Source: Haliclona indistincta (lineage: Eukaryota; Porifera; Demospongiae; Haplosclerida; Chalinidae). From it: DNA of 64,000 bases. Made by a program: the position numbers and the translations under genes. The notes beneath the pieces were generated by a model. The model searched no databases, was not told the DNA's origin, and saw only the letters and a program-made list of their open reading frames with translations. Shown here piece by piece: positions 10,958 to 34,500 of this stretch. Position 1 is the stretch's first letter; every line of letters begins with the position of its first letter. The stretch lies in contig OZ024789.1 in the NCBI GenBank assembly GCA_964017065.1, positions 9,198,722-9,262,721 on the forward strand, read 5' to 3'.

Positions 10958-11294
10958 CCAACAGTGCCTAGTGAATGTATGTACTATAATAATTTATTTC
11001 ACATCACTTGTGTGTTTGTCTTTCTCTCATGTACATGTAACTCTTTTCCTTGGCTGCTTATCAAATTTGTGAAAAATTGAATTCATTCATATAAATAGAC
11101 AATTGCGTTTATAAATTATTGATCAATAGAGTGGTATATAATTGGTGCACTGAATTACAAAGTAGAACTGTAAACAATAATTTAATTCTAGTTAAAAAGA
11201 CAGTCGTACGTGTTAATAATGTTACGGGATAGTTTGAATATTGCCAGGAATGTGTTGGTGCTCTGTTTACAAATATTGTGATGATATCTTGCAC
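10958..11294. other. Convergent 3' region, no gene seen
   Basis: AT-rich sequence between ZNF706 (+) and the next gene (-). It probably holds both 3' UTRs and poly(A) signals. Nothing else recognised. Confidence 0.5.
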
Positions 11295-14200
11295 TCATAG
11301 TGGATTGGAGTATGGCTTCAGCGAAAGCAGAATTCGTTCAAAGTTTTCGCGATTGTCAGGCGATAGATCGGCTGCCAAGCCTGCGTTGGTGGTCGTGTAG
11401 ACTAAGTGGAGCTCGTGGTAGCAGGCTAGCCTCTGCTCAGCATCTGCTTTAGAGGAGAGGATGCCTTTCTTTGCTGAAAAAAAATAAAAAAGAAGAGAAT
11501 ATAGAAATAAACTCCACAACAACTGTAATGTATTGCGTTACTCTATAACTGGTGTGTAGATGTATTCTTAACAAGCATTCTTCACATGGGCTTTATGCAT
11601 AATTGTTGCAAGCTATCTTGTGTGCAGTGAGCCTAGCTGTCATTGCAGCTGTTTACTGACTTGTTAGAACTGAAGAAGAGAATCTTTTGACGATCAAGGC
11701 GATGACTTTGTTAACCACCTCCAATCCACGCGCTCCTCTGTGGGAATGTATGATCTGTCGTAGGTACGGCAACAGCACGATGCACACACCTAACGTCCAA
11801 TGAGACCTAACAGAAAAAAAACAAAAGTTTAATATCAAGGAAAATAGCATTTCACAGCCTTTTTAACAAACATATAGTCTGCATATAGTCGTAATTTTCA
11901 GACACAATTATCACAGTAGTTTTTATCATGGGTGTCACTCACGGTGTAGAGGAGAAGCAGTCAATGCAATCCACAAACAGTGGTATATCGGCTGAACCAG
12001 TGAAAAAACAGGCGCACACCGAATTGGAAGCAGCTTGCAAGCCCTTATCCATTCTCCACAATTTTGCAACATCAACAAGCAACTGGATGTACAAAAAAAA
12101 TAAAATTTTCAATAGCATCATGAATTATTTTCGCTAACCTCCTTTCTTTCAGTAAGAGCATGAACCACTTTTTCATGTTCAACTTTATCATTCTCCTATT
12201 GCAAAACAACTTGAAATAAGTCTTTAAAATTGATTTGGATCTTACCGCACTCTTTTTCTTTGTGACTTTGGTTTCTCCCTTCGAAGTTTGCTTTTGCTTG
12301 GGACTGGTGACAGCTTTTATGTAGGAAAGGCGAGCTTTAGAGTTTCTTTTAGCTGATAAGCGATTGTAGTGAGGTAGTTGTTGAGTTGAGGGAAGAACTG
12401 CAATGCTGTGTCGTGCTTTCGGTCGCTGTGGAATCCGAGAAGGAGAGGGAGGTTTTGTAACAGTTGTTGCTGATGCTGTTTTGTGTAGTGTTGACTGGAC
12501 TGGAGGCGAAGTGGTGCGTGTTAGGGCAAGATTTGCTGGTAGAGAGAGCTCTGGATTCGGCGATGGCGGGGGAAGATTTGGAACAAGTTCAAGCAAGTCG
12601 TCGGCAGAACGGAATGAAGACATAGAGACAGTCTCTGGTAGTGCACGTTGGAGTGGGGGAGAAAATTGAAGAGCCTGTGCATGAGAAAGAAGAAATTTGA
12701 AGCTACTCAACTAATGAGTCAACCGCCTAGCTTTAGAATCAAATTTCAAATGGAACTTGACTAGTGTATAGTCACTAATATACTAGCTGCCTGTTTATTT
12801 GGTTTTACATTTCAGATGCTCATACTTCAACTATTACGACCACTTACCGCAGTATTGATGTTTATTTGAGTCCTACAGCGGGCACGACGAGGCTTAGGAG
12901 GAGGCAAGGTCTTTGTCTCAACCATCAAGTCCTGTGAACTGCATGCAAAAAGAGTCAGAGTAAGTATCGCCATCAGTTACTTGACATACATTGGCGCCAT
13001 TGCTTGAAGGATGTTACGAAGATCAGCTTTTACATCCAAGTCCTCGACTAGTAAATGCTCGGGTAGTTCAAGCATCAGTTGCTTCACTCCTCCCTCATTT
13101 AGCACTTGCAGCAAATCCAGTGCATATCCTGTTTGAGAGAGATAACATAATATTATCGTTCTTGAGCAAGTACCATTGCCTGACATACCATGTGAGTAAG
13201 GTCTCGGTTGGGTATCATCTGATGCAGCAGAATCAGGCGATAGAGGTACCTTGGGTGAAGCAAGGGCACAGGACCTAGCCATAGTCACTAGTGTAGAAAG
13301 AAACCGCAGAATCGAGGATATCAGTTCCTGATTGTAGCTGTACTTGTCCAGTTGGCACCTTATGTGCCCCAGTAGAAGAGTCACCGCTTGGAGATGGACA
13401 GCAGGCTGCATGGTAAATAACACCAAAACAGTAACAACTGTCCATGTGTGTATAATTACTGAGCTTCTTTTATAGATTTACTATTCTGTTGTTACTAATA
13501 ATTACGTGAGTCTATGGGTTGTTTTTGGTTGACAGGTGGTCAACAAGTTCTATTGCCTTATTCGGATTACTCATTGCACCACACACATTAATCTATTTTA
13601 GGAATTCAGTGAAATAAGAGACATTACAACAGCCGTGGAGAGCAGGTATTCTCACCTTCTTGCCCTCACAAGTTGAACAGCTCACAACATTCGTGAGTAC
13701 TTCCCACCCGGAACACTGGAGGAGTGAATTCCCAGACATGCTGGTCAGGTTCATGCAGCCGACCACTTTAGACGGACACCGATGTTCGACAAGGATTTTC
13801 TGATTCTGGGGAGATTTGCTGAAAATAGCCAAAACCTGCATCCACAGTTCTGGTGTGCGAGTGAGCGGTTTGTGGGGATGAGCATCGGGCTAAAAAGAGA
13901 GAAGTTTATCAAAATGTTGTCAAAATGACTTGTTTTGCTTACTGGGAGTGAGCAGACATGAACACACAGGTCAGCTAGAAACCTTACAGTAGGAGCATCA
14001 GCTGGGTGGAGACAACTGGGCGTGGCTTTCTTTTTCAAAGCAGTGTTAAACGCTTCAATGTAGTCCTCAAACAACCAGTTTGTACAAGCCTCTAATTCCT
14101 ACAAAAATACAAAAAATCAATGTCTGCAGTAAGTTATAGATTTGTGCTGCACCTTAAGAGCAGGGTAAAGCATGTTGATTATCTTGACGGACACTTTTGG

Positions 14201-15340
14201 ATGAAACTGTAGCAGTAGCTGATATGCAACGCTGTTTCCAACACGCTCATACATCTGAAAAAATTATAATTTCAAAATAATCCACATCAGAAGTAGGACT
14301 TTTTGTTTCTCTTACCGGAGGAAGAGGCTGCTTGCAATCTTTCCATCCCGTTTTTCGGAGATGAATTTCTCTCGAGACTCTCTTCAGAGTGCTCTGCAGA
14401 GCGGCATTGACTTGATGTTCAGGAGACGGGCTACCATCAGTACTAGTAAAAATAGAATCATCCATCACTACACTGTATGATGGGAAAGGAAAGAATTGCA
14501 TAATAGATTACTCATGAGGGAAAATAAATACTAATGGAAGTCAGACTAAACTGTGGTCAAAACAGGAAAAGAGTAGCTGTACAAGGAATGATTAAAACGA
14601 AAGGGAAAAAGAATGAGTTTAGGAAGGATGAATTACGAGACTGCAACATATTACAGAAACAACAATCACTGTGCTTTTAAGAATATTATGCAGCTGCTTT
14701 TTAGTGCAATAATACTCTTACCAAGAAATTTAAAAGAAAGAAAACATCACAAGTTTTGGAGGTGCACGGTTCGCAGCATTTTTACACAGATAAATCGATT
14801 AAGCAGAAGAAGAATGTCATAAAATTTGTTTTGTCAATGAGCCTTTAAATGCTGGTATGTCAACTAGCACAATCAACTACTTAATAGTAACAAAAAATTG
14901 AAAAAGAAAGGACGTTTTAGGAAAAGGCATGCATAGATACATCAATTAAACAGAAGAATTTCATAGTTTTTCAATGTGTCTTTAAATGTTGTATGTAGGA
15001 GCTTGTTGATCAACGCATTATTACCAGTAAACAATCCTGTGTTTATGGTTTAGTGTTGCAAGACAGGTGCAAGTATTAGATGAGATCACTCGAGTGTAGC
15101 AATCATCTAAATATCTATGGTTACACTCAATTGAACTGCAGAAATCGCAATATCCTTGGAAACCTTACGGTTGTCAGTGATTAGTCCAACTAACACCATC
15201 TCATCATTCCATGTAGAGTAGTGCATTCCAAGTTGCTGGCTCGGATATCCAAGTCTACTCACTCCTCCACAGCTAGCTAGGGTCGAGCATGACCGCATGC
15301 ACTCAATGACAGCACCACAAACAGCAACGTGGGGTGCCAT
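11295..15340 (-). CDS. Unidentified 751-residue helical-repeat-like protein
   Basis: Thirteen exons: 15127..15340, 14316..14467, 14153..14254, 13943..14098, 13656..13889, 13189..13405, 12990..13128, 12848..12938, 12246..12674, 12139..12195, 11943..12082, 11661..11806, 11295..11473. They sum to 2256 nt and all phases agree. The start is the first ATG (MAPHVAVCGAVIEC). The middle (exons 3-7) is rich in Leu/Val helices such as ELWMQVLAIFSKSPQNQKIL and HLQAVTLLLGHIRCQLD, which look like armadillo/HEAT-type solenoid helices. Exon 9 is a 143-residue Ser/Pro/Lys-rich disordered linker. Exons 11-13 return to helices (e.g. LLPYLRQIIHSHRGARGLEV) and end in RILLSLKPYSNPL. I do not recognise the family and give no function. 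The first exon is joined to the rest only by phase and position. Confidence 0.7.
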
Positions 15341-16082
15341 TTCAGCCGCAAACAAACAATCGTACTCTACTCTACGTACGAGCTAACTTGCACTGTGTAA
15401 ACATTTCCATAACGACAGCGTGCACAACTAACTTCAGTTTGCACAGCTCGGTATGATATCGTTACATGTTAGCAATGCAACAGCATTAACTATACTTGGA
15501 CGTACCTATAACTGTATGTAACGGCGGTCCTAAGAGACGCTTGTGTTGCTAGATAAGATACTGCGCTGCAAAGGAAAGAAACAACATGATTATTATCTCA
15601 GTAACACGGCTACGGTGTGCATACTTGCTCAACTCACTCGATCTACTCTACAAGACTGCGTCACTTGACTCAGATCTGCCTGTGCCCCGACGACTGAGAT
15701 CTCCTATTTTCACTTTTCAGAGTTCTGTTGGAGTCGGAGCGATGCAAGAGTTCTTATGCGGTTGACCCTTACCCCCGCAATGTAATCACGCCCACTCGTA
15801 CTCATACAAAATTTTATGAGTAGGCGTGGTTATAGATATCACGTGATTTAAACGTGGAGGGATTTATCGTAAGCTCCTTGCTCGTCTCCCCTCTCATCGA
15901 GTCTCATCATTATACCAGGCAAGCTCGCTCTCCTGTCTCTCTCATTCTCTCATACACAAACGCTGTTTGTGACCAGTCAGTTGTGGTCTGGACGAGCAAG
16001 AAACTGTGTCAACTTGTTGGCGCTCACCATCTTTCCCTCCCCGTTCTTTGTAGAACACGGCGTGTGTACTGTCGAACAGTGA
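15341..16082. promoter_or_regulatory. Divergent region upstream of the unidentified gene and UBAP2
   Basis: Both genes point outward. The stretch includes GC-richer sequence and a CACGTG-containing segment near 15840 (ATATCACGTGATTT), itself a perfect E-box of the kind MAX dimers bind. Any link to MAX is speculation. No other gene seen. Confidence 0.4.
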
Positions 16083-24616
<8,534 letters not shown>

Positions 24617-24968
24617 GCTAGCGTCCAGATACGTACACATATTCCTTATCTCCCACTGTCTGTAGTTGTGAAATGTGTACAACCTCTATACTAATTGGAG
24701 TGATTGTTTTCGTTTGCGTTTTATTGTAATTATTATTATGTAGCAGCTAAGATTTTTCACCAGCATCTCGCACTGTACAGCAGCCATGTCGCCTTCTTGT
24801 TAGTGGGACCTCTTACACTAGTTTATTATGTAATTTACTACTGTATAACCAATCAAAATATTTAATCAGACAAAAAATTTAATTATTATCATACATTATT
24901 TTGAAATAATTATTAATGTATGCATGATGAGTTTTGAAAACCGTACGGATAATTAGAATAGCTAGTTA
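24617..24968. other. Convergent 3' region of UBAP2 and RagC/D
   Basis: 352 AT-rich bases with the two 3' UTRs expected from opposite sides. No additional gene. Confidence 0.5.
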
Positions 24969-28065
<3,097 letters not shown>

Positions 28066-28399
28066 GACTTGTAGCTCGAGTTCTACTGCGATCGCCAGCC
28101 TACGTCTTCGGGGCCAGGCGGAGTCACGGGGTCCATGAAATCCAATATTCATTTGCATAATTGCGCATGCGTGGCACTCCTGCTCCTTGACGACCAAGAC
28201 GCATCCCAAAGGTGTCTGCAGTGCTTCGTCGGCATCTCAGCTGGTGGATTTTCTTGTCTATTTTGCTGTTTTGCTCATTGCTTGCAGCTTCTTTGCAACC
28301 AGATCAAATCGCATCGGCAATCGAGAGGTATGCTCCCGCAGATTTTTACGAGCCCCACCCTTTTCATCTCACCTTGCAATCTCTCTGTCGCTGCAGATC
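28066..28399. promoter_or_regulatory. Divergent promoter region of RagC/D and creatine kinase
   Basis: The start codons are 334 bases apart and point outward. The part nearest creatine kinase ends in a strong acceptor-like pyrimidine tract (TCTCTCTGTCGCTGCAG) five bases before the ATG, so the kinase may have a non-coding first exon here. Confidence 0.5.
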
Positions 28400-30627
28400 A
28401 TGGCTGGTCTATTCAACACTCGCGTACTGGCGGTAGCAGCTGCAGGCGCTGGAGCACTTGTTGCCGGAAAGTACTTTCTGTCCGGATCCAGTCAAGCTGG
28501 AGGTGCAGCAGGTTTGCAAAGATTTGTTTTGTTTGCACGATTTAGCTACCTACGCGTAACTATGTTTACATTATGTGCACTCTCCAATGTACTATGCATG
28601 CAGGCATGGGAGCAGCGGGCAGCGACAGCGTACTAAGTACGTCCTGTTCTTTCTCGCTATAACCTTTCATATTTTGATTTTACACATCTGATTATTATGG
28701 TCTTGCTTCTCTGTAGGAGCTTACAAGCTGTTCCCACCAAGTGCTGACTATCCCGATCTATCCAAGCATAGCAACGTGATGGCAAATCATCTCACTCCAC
28801 AGGTGTAGTATACTGTACATGCATGAATACACAGTTTAGCCATGTTGCAATTAGACTTTTTCTCAGTTTGGTGAAGTGAAAACCAACTTGATTGCTTTTA
28901 TGCATTGACACTTCTAGGTGTATGCAAAGCTGCGTGACAGAAAGACAGCAAGTGGGTACACTCTAGACCAGGCTATACAGACAGGTGTGGACAATCCTGG
29001 TCACCCGTTCATCAAGACAGTTGGAATGGTAGCCGGAGATGAGGAGTCGTATGAGGTACAAAACATGGCTGTTAGCAAACATGCAAAAAAAATATTATTA
29101 TTATGCTCAGAATTATTATACTCAGAATTATTGTAGTTCAACTGTGATGCAATAAAATAGTACTACATGTACATCTGGCATGTATTAGTGTTTGCTAAAC
29201 TTTCACTATATTTTTGTATGACACTACAGTATCTGCTGTAAATAAATAGTCCACAGACCATCTGTTCATAATACGTGTGTGTCTATGTGGTCTCAGTGAC
29301 CACTAGTGCTAAGAGTGAATTCAACATGATTTTTATGACGTAGGTCTTTGGAGATCTGTTTGATCCTGTGATCAGTGAGAGACATGGCGGATACCCCAAG
29401 ACAGCTACGCACCCTACTGACCTGGATTCAACCAAGGTATAAATTAAAGCTAACTTACAACATGTATAACATAATGTTTGTGATTTCTTTTACAGCTCAA
29501 AAATGGACACTTCGATGAGAAATACGTGCTTTCTTCTCGTGTACGCACTGGAAGGAGCGTCCGTGGGTTCAGTTTGCCTCCAGCATGCACTCGTGCAGAG
29601 CGCAGAGAGGTCGAAAAGGTGCTTGGTAGCAATGAATAATTTAACAAAACAGCCAATAATAGATCAACGTTATTATTCATAGCTATAAATATAATTGACT
29701 GTATTCATGATACATGCAGATTGTGTCTAATGCATTGAGTGGTCTACAAGGAGAGCTCCAGGGCAAGTATTACCCTCTCAACAAGATGACTGATAAGGAG
29801 CAAGAGCAGCTCATTGAGGTAATTTCCATCTAGCTCTTCAATGCACCAGCACCATAACACCATTCGTTCTTTTCTTGTAGGATCACTTCCTCTTTGATAA
29901 GCCAGTGTCTCCTCTGCTTCTTGCTTCTGGCATGGCTCGAGACTGGCCAGATGCACGTGGAATCTGGCACAACTACAAGAAGAATTTCCTAGTCTGGGTG
30001 AACGAGGAGGACCACACTCGTGTCATCAGTATGCAGAAAGGAGGCAACATGCAGGAGGTGTTCACTCGCTTCTGTACTGGACTCAAGCAAGTTGAGGGGC
30101 TGATCCAGAAGAAGGGTTACGAGTTCATGTGGAACAGCCATCTTGGCTACATCCTCACTTGCCCATCTAACCTTGGAACTGGCTTGAGAGCTGGAGTGCA
30201 TGTTAAAGTACCCAATCTCAGCAAGGTAATGGCGATACAATGCATGTACGATAACTCATTATCTGTTACATGCAGCATCCAAAGTTCTCTGAGATACTGA
30301 CTAAGCTCAGCCTCCAGAAGCGCGGCACAGGAGGTGTGGACACTGCTGCAACAGGTGGAACCTATGACATCTCTAACAGTGACAGACTGGGAAAATCAGA
30401 GGTATGAAAAATAATTATTTCCATAAAGTTTTATTAAAATTAATTTTGACCTCCAATGCATCTTAATGTTGCATGTATACATGCATAGATAGTTCTTTAC
30501 CATTAATTTTTATTATACTTAGGTGGAGCTTGTACAGACTGTTGTTGATGGAGTGAATCTGTTGATCGAGATGGAGAAGGCTCTTGAAAAGGGACGCACC
30601 ATTGATCACCTTGTCCCAAAGAAGTGA
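28400..30627 (+). CDS. CKMT: Mitochondrial-type creatine kinase
   Basis: Ten exons: 28400..28511, 28604..28636, 28717..28802, 28918..29055, 29344..29436, 29496..29618, 29720..29818, 29881..30225, 30276..30401, 30523..30627; 419 residues, the normal length for mitochondrial creatine kinase. The enzyme transfers phosphate between ATP and creatine in the intermembrane space. The N-terminus ([20 protein letters not shown]) looks like a mitochondrial presequence. Conserved blocks include [48 protein letters not shown] and [10 protein letters not shown]. The active-site cysteine lies in [15 protein letters not shown] at about residue 322. All introns except the first two are phase 0. The GVDNPGHPF and [11 protein letters not shown] blocks point to creatine rather than arginine kinase, but substrate choice needs assay. 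Confidence 0.93.
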
Positions 30628-30780
30628 AAATAAACAAGTATAGACCATACACAGTCTGTAGTAAACTTTTGTTGTAGAGCAAAGTAAAAATTATAATAGT
30701 TTTATAATTATTTGCAACAATAAAAAAGAATTATTATGCTAGTGCAAATTTAAGTGTGTTAGTGAAGATCTATGATCTAT
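30628..30780. other. 3' flank of creatine kinase
   Basis: AT-rich 3' UTR and flank with no gene. Confidence 0.5.
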
Positions 30781-30784
30781 TGAA

Positions 30785-31000
30785 GAATACAAAGATCGAC
30801 TGCAAAGTGGTTCCATGTGTAAGGAACCTTACCCTCTTGTTTCCACTGATTGAACACCTTCATGAAGAGACAAACTTGATCCCCTCCAATGAGTCCAGTG
30901 TTGGTGTTTCAATATCCAGTAGTAGTCCTACCTCGTACCACTTGGTTGGTACCTTGTGAGCGACATGAGTGAAAAGATTAGCAGTCGTTGGTGCTAAAAG
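30785..31000 (-). pseudogene. Decayed Death-domain exon
   Basis: On the minus strand, VPTKWYEVGLLLDIETPTLD is nearly identical to the Death-domain exon at 37250..37540, and related to the last exon of the Kelch-ZU5-Death gene. A small deletion after SLEG shifts the frame and brings an early stop; downstream bases still match the intact copies (GTGTTCAATCAGTGGAAACA). It is a relic of local exon duplication. The remainder up to 31591 is AT-rich and shows nothing else. Confidence 0.75.
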
Positions 31001-31591
31001 TAAATCTTTTATTACGATGATAACCAATCATTAATTATTTTTAAACTTCTTACTAGCTAATGCATGAGACACTGCTGTGTCAGCTGGGGTGCTGCTGCTT
31101 AAATTAAATTTTTAATACTTATTATTGATCCGAATTTCTGTCTCATGAGTCATTGTGTGACTACATGCCAGCTATGCTTACAGAAGCTGTTACTAGTCAC
31201 TATAATTATTATTTTTATTAGCCCTACTGGCACTAATACAACAGTGTCCATAACATTTTTTATTAATAATTATTTTTTATTGCAATAATAATAATTTGCT
31301 ATCATGATAGTGATACACCACTCTGTTATTCACTACCATGCATGCACTATAGGTACGATAATTATGTGTGATGTAATACAACATGTAGCAAAAGACCATA
31401 ATACTTATTTCGTGTCATTCGTCGCCGCAAAACTTTTCCAGCAAATCCTCCAGTTGTCAGACTACAGCAGATTGCTGATGATAGTAGAGACAACACATGG
31501 AGCTGTGACTAACTACTCCATTCATGCATGGTGCAAGTTATATTTTGTAATCATACTGTAACTAAGACTAAACTAACAAAGTAAGTGTGTC

Positions 31592-34500
31592 TTATAAGTT
31601 CAACCATTCCTTGAGCTCAGTAGCTGTTTTCTTCTCACCGAGTGTCTCTAAAGTGCTGATGATAGTCTCCCAGGTGAATGGAACCTTCTGTTCTTTCTCC
31701 CATTGAGTAAACACCATAATACTGAGACGAACTTGATCATGGTCAGCGACCTCTTTCGCAAATGTGTCTAATATTGTTGTCTTAATATGCAGCATTATTC
31801 CTAGTTGATACCACTTGGTTGGTATCTTGCATGCAACATATACCATCAGATCAGCAGTTGATGGAGCTTCAGAATACTTATCTGTAAAAACAAGTAAAAC
31901 AAATAATATAAAAAACAAAAAAATTATCAATACAAAATACAAAATACAATCAATACAAAAAATTATGATCAGAAAATGAATGATCATGAACACAAGGTAT
32001 AACTATTAATTTTACTACTTGCATGTCAGTGGTTACCCTGTGTTCTCTGTGGTGCTGATGGCTGCAGGGTCAGTGACTGTGGTGGTGTAGCTGAGGGTTG
32101 TGTTGCTAATGGTGATGCTGTACTCACAGAAGACACTGCATAGAGTGATCAGTATTCAGTAAACCTGACTGCAGTAGCTTTATCACCTTCTGGCTGAGGA
32201 TAGCGTATGTGGAAGCTGTTGGGAGAGGGAAGGCCTTTAATGCCCACTTTGTGACAGAGTCGTTGAACTTGCTCTGACAACAGCTCTAACTCAAATCCAC
32301 AGTGAGGGATTCTTCTACCAATTTGGTACTTCCTGATTGCAGCTTTGGAAATCTGTCATGATAGAAAACAATAATATCAACTAGCTACAGACAAAACAAT
32401 TAACATAATTTAAAATTACTCACTCGAGGAGGTGCCAGAGGAAGAATCTTCCATGAACCAACCTCCTGTTCTTGCTGATCAAGCACAACAGGACTAGGGT
32501 CATCATTAAAGCACATTTCTAGTGTTGTGCTGTCTGCATTCCACTTCTCATAATGCTGCTTTACTTGCTGTTGATAGAAATTACAATGTAGCACATACTT
32601 TAGTCTTTGATGTGACACATCCACATCACCTCTAAATTCGGCTCCAGATCTCTCACAACCACAAAGTGGAAATCAACAGTCAGAGGACTGGGCATCTGCT
32701 GCTTGTAGAACATGAAGGCTGTACAGAGTAAGTCTGTATCCTCTGGTGCTGTTTCTCCTAGTAATGAGAACTGCTTCAGCTTGATGGCTCCATACTGAGT
32801 GTGTGAGCTGAACAATCCCTCTCGTTCACGGAATTTGTACGGCAGCTGACTCTGTGAGCACTTGGCGATAATGAACTTGAACTGGGAGCATTGATCCTCA
32901 CTGCGTACAACAGCGCAATGCTGTATGTTGACAGACACCTCTTTTACGAACTCTATGCTGGATGAGACCCAGTAGATGGCACTGATCAACTGCCTGTTCT
33001 CAGGGAACTTAAACTGGCCGGCTAGAATCACCTTCACGCCCACACTGACAGTTACTCCAGGAGAAACAGCACCTTCAGGGATCTCAATGAAGAACCCGTA
33101 CCCAGGCCACTCTACTTTCTGAGGCTTGTCTCCCACAACCTCCAGTACAGTCTCCCTGTACACTTCAACACCACGCAGGAAGTCTGCACCACATGCATGC
33201 ACATTCACAAATTGAAGGAGATGCACTAACCTGGTGCTATGGCAAGGTAGCTGGCCTGCACTCCAGCTTCAACCACACACCTTGGTTTGATAGCTACAGT
33301 ATAGTGAGCTACTAGCAGCAGCTGTGAGCTGAGCAGCATCACTCACCTTCTAGCAGCTCCTGGTTCCTCCTCTTCAGTTGATCAACTATACACAGTTACA
33401 CTAGCAAGGATGAGCTGGTTAATCACTCACTCTAATACTCACATTTCTCTAACATCAGTTGACCATCACTTTCCAACATTGAGATATGTTGATCTCTAGC
33501 ATAGGCCATTCTTTTGGTTTGCTCCAATACTCTTAGAAGCTCTTGCTGTTCCTTCTCACTAGCTGTCAGCTTGGTCTTATACTCATGGATGGCTATCACA
33601 GTTTGCATATAGTGAGATGAAGAGCTGCAGTATACTCACCATCAGTGGGATCCACCTTTGTGCTAGCTAGCTTAGTCTGTGCAACTACAATGAGATTAGA
33701 ACACATTACACATGCAGACTCCTCCCATCACAATCTAGTTACTCTTTTGTTGCAGTTCAATTTGCTCTTGTTCATAGTCATCTCTGCTAATAGCCATCTT
33801 CTTCTGAATGTCATACATATCATCCTCTAGTTTAGAACACTTCCGATCCTTCTCCTGTAAATCACGCTGGACAGCGTTGAGTTTCTTCAGTAGCTCCTGT
33901 TCTTTCTGTTGGCTAGCTCTTAGAGTGACATCGTAAGCATGTAAGACTATTATAAAGACAAAGTGATGAGAGATCTCTGAAGTGCATGACCATGCACTTG
34001 TATGTGTGCTCATATATACCGTCTTCTGAGGTGAGTTGTAAGTTTGCTGGACTGAGTTTATCTGCAACATGGAGTAAAAGAACAGTTCTGCATGCAACTA
34101 CTACACAGTATAATTTTGATACAGAATGTCAATAACTCCAAGTTTAGACTAGATCTGTGTGTGCTTGCCTTGTTTCTCAGGCTCCTCTCTTTCATCAGTA
34201 TTAGTCCCATGCTGCTGTGCAATACAACACATCAATCAGTGTCACTGCTGTCAACCATCTGAATGCTTTACCTTATCCTGTACCTGGAGTTTATCATTCA
34301 GCACTCTAAGCTTCTCCTCCACCTCTCTGATCTTTCTCTGATAAAATTCATCTGCTTTCTTTCTCTAAAATAAATTATTATTGTAATAATGACGAAACTT
34401 GATGCTCTGTTGTCAAACCGAGTTGTTGATTCCCTGCAATAGTGCATGCATGGCCTAGTGCCATGAGCAGAGAAAGACGTTTATTATTCCGTTACTGCAG

